Source of the DNA: Stomorhina lunata
Lineage: Eukaryota > Arthropoda > Insecta > Diptera > Rhiniidae
Direction: 5' to 3'
Length of the DNA: 64,000 nucleotides
NCBI GenBank assembly: GCA_933228675.1
Contig: OW121740.1
Location: forward strand, 79,466,899-79,530,898
The first letter of the stretch is position 1. Every line of letters begins with the position of its first letter. The notes under the pieces were generated by a model. That model was given only the letters and a program-made list of their open reading frames with translations, did no database searches and was not told the DNA's origin. The position numbers and the translations under genes are program-made. Below, one piece after another: positions 56,659-64,000 of the stretch.

Positions 56659-56911
56659 TGTGGAGAAATTTAACTATATTTATTTAACTTAAAAAACTTA
56701 TAAAATTACATTTAATTAATAAAATATAAAAAGTGAAAACGAGATCGCCAGAAGCGTGTGTTAGTTCTCGAGAATTCTAAAAAACAGTGTTTGACAACGT
56801 TAAACTTTTATAAAACGTTAAAAATACAAATACATACAAAGATAAAATTAAAGATAAATTACAAGTGTTGCCACATGTAAACAAGGACGTTAGGGTAGTC
56901 GATACACTACA
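56659..56911 (-). repeat. Gypsy 3' LTR
   Basis: 253 bp, TGT...ACA on both strands: on the minus strand TGTAGTGTATCGACTACC to AAATTTCTCCACA. It directly follows a purine tract. The partner LTR is not in the window, having been lost with the 5' part. Confidence 0.7.
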
Positions 56912-58413
56912 ATACCCCCCACCTAGTTATCAAGCTAACGATACCTAAGTGGAAATCGTACATGACGACCCGATGAAGTCACTCGTTCCCGTTGTCTTTC
57001 GGAGTCATCTTCGACTTCATCATCTTCGATAGCTGGAGGATTCTCGCCACCGTTATTGTGTTGTGGGTTCCTATCGAAATCATGTTGTAGTTCATCGCTG
57101 GTATTGTGTTGTTGACTATTATAGGACTGAAGCTGTAGTTCATCGCTGGTATTGTGTTGTTATATTGTTGCTGAATCTGGTACATCATCATTATAAATAT
57201 ATGCAGCCTTAAGTCGATCGATTGATATTTTTGACTCACGATTATTCATTTTAACAACAAAATATTTTTCGTTTTTGGACAGCACTTCATAAGGTCCCTC
57301 GTAACTAGGTTCTAGAGGAGAGCGTACCCGATCAACTCTAATAAATACGAATTTACAATCCTTTAAGGCCGGATGTACAAAATGTTGTTGAACACCATGC
57401 GGTTTTTTTAAAGGCAAATCTTGCATTGCTTTACGAAGTGATTCAGCAAACTTTGTCTCGGTGGTAGTATTTCTACGTGGTACTAGCAGTTCACCAGGAA
57501 TTCTCAAAGGAGATCCGAAGACCATTTCTGCTGGACTTAACCCAATATCACTTTTGACGGTTGTGCGCATGCCGAGTAATACTAGTGGAAGGGCCGAACT
57601 CCAGTTGTTTGGGTCCGAACATTTTATGCCAGCTTTTAACGTTCGGTGCCATCGCTCTATGATCCCGTTGGACTGCGGATGGTACGCCGTGGTACGAAAA
57701 TGCTTAATACCAAGGATTTCCATAAATTCTTTAAAAATAGATGACTCGAACTGGCGTTCTAGGTCAGTAGTTATACGTAAAGGGATTCCATAAATGGCTA
57801 TCCAACCACTGATCAGTGCGTTAGCAACATTTTACGCTGTTATATCAGCCATCGGAATTGCGACAGGCCATCTTGAAAATCTGTCGATGCATGTCAAACA
57901 GTAGCGAAAACCATTTGATGTGGGCAGAGGGCCAACGATGTCAATGTTGATGTGTTCGAAACGGAGATCGACATCTGCGTAGTCGCTTAGTGGTGATTTC
58001 GTATGGCGATGAACTTTTGATTTTTGGCATGGAATACATGAGCGAACGTAGATAGCGACATCCTTTGACATTGAGAGCCAGACATAGTGGTCCGCTACCA
58101 ACTTCTTCGTTACCCTGATGCCAGGATGTGATAACGAGTGAAGCTTACGGATGATGGCTTGACGGCAAGTTTTTGGTACATAGGGCCTTATTTTTTTTGT
58201 GAGACGTGGCAGTATAACTCTTTTGACGATTCAGGGATGGATAATTTTGTCAGAACGATTGACATATTATTATTTTCTCTTAAAATCTTCTGCAACTCTT
58301 CATCGGACTGTTGTTGTATTGCCATCTCATCGAAATTTATAACGTTGATTCTTGATAATAAGTCGGCTACATTGTTATTTGCACCTGGCAAATGTTGGAT
58401 ATCGGTGGTATAG
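56912..58413 (-). pseudogene. Gypsy integrase and 3' tail, nearly open
   Basis: On the minus strand the RNase H end (YTTDIQHLPGANNNVADLLS) leads to integrase: HSLSHPGIRVTKKLVADHYV and RSCIPCQKSK form HHCC, INIDIVGPLPTSNGF gives the first D, RITTDLERQFESSIF the second, AYHPQSNGIIERWHRTLK the E. The C-terminal domain has SYEGPYEVLSKNEKYFVVKM. Only one nonsense codon (57832) and one extra A (about 58190) interrupt it. The tail has VTSSGRHVRFPLRYR before the stop. GGTGGGGGGTA next to the LTR is the purine tract. The 5' end is cut by the LINE at 58414. Confidence 0.85.
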
Positions 58414-60404
58414 TAGTAGTAGTAGTAAATCTTTATTTTCAACAATTCATTACAAGTATTTAGTATGTAAAATAAAATGATTAAATAAAAGAAATTTACG
58501 TACGGCCTTGACGTTGTCGTTAGCCGGAAAAGTAGGCTTAATTGGAAAAATAAATGATCTGTATTTACATAAAAGTTTTAATGATTGTATTCATTGATTA
58601 AGTAGTTTCGATAAACAAAAGCATTGATAATATATTTTGCTAGTGTTTCCCAGTTATAAATTTCCCCATTTAGTAACTTAAAAAAATCCTCTTCTGATAT
58701 TGTTATAGTATAAAAATGTTGAAACCTTATGAAATTTAATACAGGACATCGGCATATAAAATGTTGTGATGATTCAATTTCTCTCGTGTTGCACAAAGAA
58801 CATTCTTTATTGGTGTTTCTTGAAAACCTTGTGCCATTTAGACTTATAAGATCACATCGAGCTTTAAAGATCCATGTTAAGAAGCTTTGGTCATGTTAGA
58901 TCTCAAAATAGAGTTGTCCTACTGTTAATCTTAGGTTTTTGTAAAATATTTGACTTTGAGAGGCTCTTAGAAGCCGTTCATTGTGATATTTTATTCTCAA
59001 AGCAGTTAGCAGATAGTTTTGGTTTTCGTTCCATTGGTGTGACGTTGTATTTGTTTGCCAATATATGTTAAACTCATTTCCTAATTCGTTAATTTTCTTT
59101 GCCCAAAATATGTTGTTTTCCAGAATTTTAAGGCTTAGTTTATGTGGGAGACGTGATGGATGTAACTTAAAAAGTGTGACATTTAAATATTGTAAGCTTA
59201 GATTAAGGGTGTATAAATGACAGTCTGGCAAATCGGTTTCTATCATTAAAGCATAGTTGGGAGTGAAATTGGGTAATTTTAGTATCCGTTTGATGAAATA
59301 TCTTTGAAGTTTATCCACTTCTTCGAAATACATACTTCCTCAAACTTGAGCACCATACGATTGCACAGAACTCACCGCTTCAAATAATTGATACTTCGTT
59401 TTAAAAGATATATTATTTTTGCTCAGAAATGACTTCCATGTTGCATTTATGCTACTTTTTGCGGCAGAGTTTCTACTTTGTACGTGTTTAGTGAATACCA
59501 TTTTTGGAGTTAGAATCATACCTAAGTAATTATATTCATTAACTATTTCCACAGCTTGTCCTTTAAATAGCCATTTTTCTCTACTAGATAATTTACCTCC
59601 ATTTCTAAACACCATTATTTTTGACTTTGTCAGATTTACTTCGAGGTTCCATAATTCACAATATTTTTCCAATCTTTCCATCATTTTCTGCAACACATCT
59701 ATTTCTTCTGCCAATATTACAATATCATCTGCATACAAAAGCAGCCTAATATTTAGTTCATCCACTACGATGCCTCCTCCTAAACATTCGTTAAGATCAT
59801 TTACGTAAAAGGAAAAAAATAGCGGGGACAATAAGCATCCTTGTTTGACACCCGAATGTGGTTCGGAAAGTTCGGTTCCATCCCACACTGCTGAATAAGT
59901 TTTTGAGTAGACGCTGCATAAAAAGTTTACCATTTTTGTAGGTATTCCAAGATTGTTTAATTTAAACACAAGGGAATGTCGAGAGATTTTGTCAAAATCT
60001 GCTTTAAAATCAACAAAAAATGCTTATACTTTCTTCTTTTCTTCCATTTTCAGATTCACAATCGCTGTTAAGTTATATATATTATCCATTGTGGAATAAC
60101 CCTTTCGAAATCCAGCCTGATATTCTGTGATAATGTTATTTTGCTCCGCCCATTCATTTAAACGGTTATTCATAATTCCCATCATAATTTTTGAAACACA
60201 ATTCATAAATGAAACTCCCCTATAATTACATGTCAAATTTGTGTTGCCTTTTTTAAATATTGAAAAAATTACGCTTAAAGCGAATGTTTCATCAACTTTC
60301 ATTGAGTTGTATAAGTAGTTATAGCATTTAGCTAATTCTTCTAAAAATTCAACTCTATCTTCACCCGGTGCTTTATTTATTTTGGCTTTATTTAACACTT
60401 GTCC
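58414..60404 (-). mobile_element. 5'-truncated non-LTR retrotransposon inserted in the gypsy
   Basis: On the minus strand it ends AATAAAGATTTACTACTACT, that is, a polyadenylation-like signal and TAC repeats, right inside the gypsy RNase H end. The 5' limit is near 60404, where RT sequence stops. The target duplication was not found, since the gypsy sequence does not resume at 60405. Confidence 0.8.
58578..60404 (-). pseudogene. LINE reverse transcriptase with C-terminal CCHC motif, three nonsense codons
   Basis: One frame throughout. It starts in the pre-RT linker (NKAKINKAPGEDRVEFLEEL) and includes RT motifs: NYRGVSFMNCVSKIMMGIMN, GFRKGYSTMDNIYNLTAIVN, FFVDFKADFDKISRHSLVFK (first catalytic D), SGVKQGCLLSPLFFSFYVND and LLLYADDIVILAEEI (YADD). 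The thumb reads WNLEVNLTKSKIMVF. A C-terminal CSLCNTREIESSQHFICRCP is the zinc-binding motif of such ORF2 proteins. Stops: TAA at 60024, TGA at 59340, TAA at 58896; each fits a single substitution and there are no frameshifts. The clade is not assigned. Confidence 0.88.
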
Positions 60405-60955
60405 TGTCCCACCGAACAGTTGCAGGTTGTTTTTAAATGTATGTCAGTACATAAATATTCAACTGCAAAACAGCTGTTTGGTGGGGCATTGATAGGAAAA
60501 AAAATAAAATTTTGTAAAAAAAAGATGGCCGAAATGGCGGGAACCAGCCGAAAAAAGTAGAAGAAGAAAAAAAGGCTAGAGGAAGAAAAAAGAAAAGGGG
60601 AGGGAGAGTTTTGATTTCGGTGATGGTGATAAAAAGACGAAATAAAATATATATTAAAAACGAAGCACAAGTTATTTTTTTGGAATAAACACATACACAC
60701 ACAATCACCCCAAAATTATCTAAACAATTCACAAATCATATTAAAACACACATATTTTTTTTAAACAAACACATAAAAATTAATAAATAATATATATATA
60801 TAAAAAACACACACACACAAATTATATTAATACATTAATGATTTAATAACACGAATAAGGACAAAAAAAAATTAAATTAACAAACAAAACATTCAAACTC
60901 CACAACACGTTGAACCAAAACCTGGACAAAAATCTACAAGTGTCATAGGACAAAC
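60405..60955. other. No gene; purine-rich block and AC repeats
   Basis: 60530-60615 is purine-rich on the plus strand (AAAAGAAAAGGGGAGGGAGA). 60690-60760 has short CACACA runs. CACCGAACAGTTG at 60411 and CAGCTGTTTGGTG at 60470 are weakly inverted. Confidence 0.4.
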
Positions 60956-61624
60956 GAGTTTTTTATACTGAGTGGCCAAACCCAGTATACTCCATAGAAG
61001 GGGGGAGTTTAGAAGACCGACAACGACAGATACACGTATCTATAAAGGAGGGAAGTTTGAAAAGGTTTGGGTGTAATTTGGCCTTACTACTTAAGGTGAG
61101 GGTTGCGCAACTACAACAACCTTAGGAACGGGCGACGAACCGCTTTAGAGTAACTCCTGGGACAGAAATACCAGACCATTGGACAGATACGGACCACTGA
61201 ACGATCCCTGGAAGAGGAGATGGCAAGCGGTTCTATAAAACATTAGATCCAGCGTGCCGGAGTAGAAGAAAACACAGGTAAGTGAGCTAGATTATTAAGT
61301 AAGGGTAGATTTAGGGGCAGTTCCTAAAAATTAGGCCAAGGAACTGCCATGGAAGAGGGTGGGCAGGCCAAGCAGCATAACACCAGCTGCAAAGCCGAGA
61401 AAATAGAATGTTGCGATGTCCATGGACTAGCACATTTCCCCCATTTCAATAGATAGAAATTGAGGATTGGCATTTGGCCTCAAAAACATTTTTGATCAGC
61501 GACTTGTGGATGACTGATTTGGTGAACCGCACGCCCTCTACCGGGTTAGCCAGGCAAAGATCACCATGCCAAGCGTTGCCAGTCAGTCCTCCACCGAGTA
61601 TGCCTCAAGAGTCGTTGACAAAAA
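60956..61624 (+). repeat. Probable 5' LTR of the last gypsy element
   Basis: Placed only because it precedes the primer-like site at 61625. It contains the hairpin TATACTG...CAGTATA (60974-60999), a TATA-like CTATAAAACATT at 61232 and a CAGGTAAGT splice-donor-like site at 61275. The left border cannot be fixed without the 3' LTR. Confidence 0.35.
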
Positions 61625-61642
61625 TGGCGCCCAACAATGGGG
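61625..61642 (+). promoter_or_regulatory. Primer-binding site, tRNA-Lys type
   Basis: TGGCGCCCAACAATGGGG resembles the TGGCGCCCAAC primer sites complementary to tRNA-Lys used by gypsy-group elements. Position upstream of gag on the same strand supports it. Confidence 0.6.
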
Positions 61643-62349
61643 GCCCGAATATCGGGTTTCCCTATATCCAGTTAAATATATTACTATCTATCTGTCATTA
61701 AATAAGGTAAGCAAATCCAGCGTAAGTCATACTGATCAAGATCATTCAAGGTCAATCAGTATTTGCGACGCTGGAATTGTTAATCTTATTAAATGAGAAA
61801 TAGAGAGGCCTGCTACTGGTCTTTTATCTAGAACTTTTGTAAGTCTCATTATCTGAGAATTAATATTCTGATAATGACAGCGACAAAGTTCTAGAAAATA
61901 GAGCAACAAGCAGGATATACATAAACATTCAAATCCAAATCAATAGCCCAAAGGCAAAGTTTTCAAAACTTCAATTTTCAGCGGATAAGTCGTGGAATAA
62001 AGCTATAATAGCTTATTACACTGTCGATCCGTTGAAGGCTTTAGTTTTGAACAACTTTGTCTACCAGCTTACCCCATTCCAATTCTAAATTTCTATTACA
62101 AAATTAAAATTTTTTAATATAGATCCATGGCTGTCGTCAATGGTTCTATTTTCTTGGTTCTACCCTTACTTATGATTAAATGCTCACTTATAATAATTAA
62201 ATGAACAAAAAGAATAATTTTAAAAATATATTTCTATAATAAACATATATATGAACATTATTAACACTTTTTTTCAGCTTGATTTGAAGTTTTGTGATAA
62301 TAAGTATTATAAAGGCAAAAAAAAAAGGAATTTTCATAGTTATATTAGC
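61643..62349 (+). other. Gypsy leader, no gene
   Basis: Between primer site and gag start. The frame of gag is open upstream to an ATG at 62251, but that extension (MNIINTFFQLDLKFCDN) is AT-driven and unlike Gag. Confidence 0.5.
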
Positions 62350-63873
62350 ATGGTAGAAACTAGGGCAAGTAAGATGCAAGGCGATTCCGCTTCTTCTTCC
62401 TCTAGGCCTATCCTAGGAAGGGTTCCTTCCAGCTTAACAGCAACAACATCCGCAACAACCTCAACAACCACGATTACAACATCCACAACAGCACCAATTA
62501 TGGCAAATATAGTGAATCCTGGTACACAGTCTTTAGACCAGATTCCATTGATAGACACGAGCATCAGCTCTCCTAGCTACAGCAGCTTAACAGCCCAGAA
62601 TGTGCGGCAAGAGTTTCGAAATCAGGCAAACTCCAATGCTCAGCCAACACACCCACTTTCGGAGCCAAATATACAAAATCTAATTGACTCAACAGTGGGA
62701 ATCAGGCAAGTGGAGATGCTGCGCACCATGGAAGAGAGGCTAAGAGAATTAGTACCTCAAATAGTGGCCGAAAGTATCAGGTCACTGTCAAGAGCCTCAA
62801 ATAACCCCATGCCATCACTGCAACCAGCGCCTGATTTCAACAGGTCACAACAGCCGCCTCAACACGCTACTTATCAACATCGGCAATCGTGTATGCAGCC
62901 AGAACAACCAGTACAAATGCCACAGTTCCCACCGACAAATCCACATTCTGCGGCACCTCATCACGACCATCATAGAGCACAATTCAGCCACAATACCTCT
63001 TATGGCCCCGGGCGCAGTAGCACATTTCATCACGAAGCGCCACCACAACATTATCCTTCATCCACCAGCTCACAATTCGTTAGGAAGCTTGGTTTAGATA
63101 AATGGGGCGTAAATTTTGACGGTTCGGCGAAATCAATGGGGGCCCAGGAATTCGTGTTCCGGGTAGAGGAAATGCGGAAGGATTACGGGAACAGCTGGCT
63201 GGAGGTGTTACGCCAATTCCACCAATTATTATCGGGAGAAGCATTGGAGTGGTACTGGATGCAACGACGACATCAGCCAGCTCACTCGTGGGATGAGTTG
63301 AAGGAGGCGGTAATTAACCGATTCCGGCGATTCAACAGCGACATGGAGATACACCGCCATATTATGGACCGTCGCCAACAGTCTCAAGAACTTTTTGAAG
63401 ACTTTTATAATGCAGTCCTAAGGTTGAGAAGCCAACAGACTACTCCAATTTCTGAAACAGAAATCATTGACATTATGAAAGTCAATCTCAAGAGCTCGAT
63501 GGCCCAACTAGTTTTTCCCATCAGGATGTTCGGCTTGAGTCATTTTCGGGCAGAATGTAAGAAGGCTGAGTCGCTTCTGCAGACCCAGCGACAGTCATAT
63601 GGCCAACGGTTCGCTCCCAGAGTGCACGAGCTTTATGGTGATTACGATGAACAGGTAGTGCCGGAAGTCGAGGTTGAAGCAATTACCAGCACTGCAAAAT
63701 ATGTCTGTTGGAATTGCAGACAACCGGGTCATGGATTCATGGAGTGTCCATCGCCATCGAGGAGGTTGTTTTGTTTTAAATGCGGGATGGACAACACCGT
63801 GACTCCGAAATGTCCACGCTGTTCGGGAAACCGGAGGTCGGACCCGTCTGCTGGGAAACCTGCAGCCCAGTAA
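62350..63873 (+). CDS. Gypsy-type Gag polyprotein, intact
   Basis: 507 residues from MVETRASKMQGDSASSSSRP. I chose this ATG over 62251 because many related Gags begin with MV(Q/E)TR. Order: a Ser/Thr-rich and Pro/Gln/His-rich N-terminal region (to about residue 240); capsid-like domain with LDKWGVNFDGSAKSMGAQEF, LLSGEALEWYWMQRR and WDELKEAVINRFRRF (about 250-400); and two zinc-binding motifs at the end, CWNCRQPGHGFMEC (453-466) and CFKCGMDNTVTPKCPRC (475-491). It forms the particle that packages element RNA. No stop or frameshift is present, and composition is far less AT-rich than around it, so the copy is young. It overlaps pol, entered by a predicted -1 shift. Confidence 0.9.
   Translation: MVETRASKMQGDSASSSSRPILGRVPSSLTATTSATTSTTTITTSTTAPIMANIVNPGTQSLDQIPLIDTSISSPSYSSLTAQNVRQEFRNQANSNAQPTHPLSEPNIQNLIDSTVGIRQVEMLRTMEERLRELVPQIVAESIRSLSRASNNPMPSLQPAPDFNRSQQPPQHATYQHRQSCMQPEQPVQMPQFPPTNPHSAAPHHDHHRAQFSHNTSYGPGRSSTFHHEAPPQHYPSSTSSQFVRKLGLDKWGVNFDGSAKSMGAQEFVFRVEEMRKDYGNSWLEVLRQFHQLLSGEALEWYWMQRRHQPAHSWDELKEAVINRFRRFNSDMEIHRHIMDRRQQSQELFEDFYNAVLRLRSQQTTPISETEIIDIMKVNLKSSMAQLVFPIRMFGLSHFRAECKKAESLLQTQRQSYGQRFAPRVHELYGDYDEQVVPEVEVEAITSTAKYVCWNCRQPGHGFMECPSPSRRLFCFKCGMDNTVTPKCPRCSGNRRSDPSAGKPAAQ
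63825..63831 (+). promoter_or_regulatory. Predicted -1 ribosomal frameshift site GGGAAAC
   Basis: In the Gag frame the codons are TCG GGA AAC, so the heptamer is in the phase X XXY YYZ needed for a -1 slip. The -1 frame is open from here to the end of the window, beyond the Gag stop at 63871. A possible stem TGCTGGG/CCCAG lies about 16 bases downstream. Confidence 0.65.
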
Positions 63874-64000
63874 ACGAACTGGAGGATTTTAATGACCTAG
63901 AGGAAAAGAAGAATAAACGGGTCGTTAAAATCTTAATTAATAATAAAGTTAGGATAAGTGAAAAGGCAGGAGAGCCTAAGGTTAGGGAAATTAAACCATT
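63830..64000 (+). CDS. Start of gypsy Pol (protease region), cut by window end
   Basis: In the -1 frame relative to Gag the sequence reads KPEVGPVCWETCSPVNELED and continues as FNDLEEKKNKRVVKILINNK with VRISEKAGEPKVREIKP at the window edge. This Lys/Glu-rich linker is what precedes the aspartic protease in related gypsy elements, but no catalytic motif is inside the window, so the assignment rests on position. Confidence 0.65.

Noticed and set aside
62251..62349. Upstream ATG of the gag frame
   Set aside because: The 33 extra residues are AT-driven and unlike Gag; MVETR at 62350 is the better start.

Overview
The window is about 64 kb of AT-rich eukaryotic nuclear DNA, almost certainly from a fly (Diptera). 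The evidence is the repeat community: INE-1/DINE-1-like elements with a CCGTCTGTCTGT-type head, BEL/Pao and Ty3/gypsy LTR retrotransposons, RTE-like and other non-LTR elements, Tc1, hAT and PIF/Harbinger DNA transposons, and a Helitron-type element. A species cannot be named from this alone. I see no rRNA, tRNA, CRISPR array or prokaryotic operon.

The only probable host coding sequence is one terminal exon (20581..20994, +). It has a polypyrimidine/AG acceptor, 137 open codons and a C-terminus ending ESTV, a class I PDZ ligand shape. Its upstream exons are not recognisable in the 20 kb to its left, so that stretch is probably a long intron filled with repeats.

Layout. 1-8.84 kb: two long inverted INE-1-like arms around a short Helitron-type copy, a decayed BEL/Pao relic and simple AT-rich DNA. 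8.86-11.39 kb: an element with very long inverted arms. 11.48-13.97 kb: a hAT element with a perfect 8-bp duplication, itself hit by an element with a 4-bp duplication. 14.3-16.8 kb: a MITE, an RTE-like LINE fragment and a Tc1 relic. 17.30-20.48 kb: a two-gene PIF/Harbinger element with TTA duplication. 20.58-21.5 kb: the host exon and its probable 3' UTR. 22.8-26.6 kb: INE-1-like fragments, a cluster of small hairpins and a short tandem repeat. 26.72-37.05 kb: a BEL/Pao retrotransposon on the minus strand with LTRs, primer-binding site, polypurine tract and 5-bp duplication, carrying a second nucleocapsid/protease-like module at its 3' end and a hAT inside its 5' LTR. 37.05-49.05 kb: pieces of a minus-strand gypsy element interrupted by a minisatellite and by a Tc1 that received first or second a MITE and a hAT. 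49.5-55.5 kb: a tandem repeat of about 131 bp split by a 5.27-kb Helitron-type element that is mostly a higher-order tandem array. 55.5-60.4 kb: a reversed Helitron-type fragment, a TA microsatellite, a Harbinger fragment, a gypsy integrase end with LTR, and a 5'-truncated LINE. 60.9-64 kb: the 5' part of a gypsy-type element on the plus strand with an intact gag and a probable -1 frameshift into pol, running off the end.

Many boundaries are exact because target-site duplications and the empty-site sequence can be read directly. Several nested insertions can therefore be ordered in time. Most coding sequences of the mobile elements are broken; the last gypsy gag is the clear exception.
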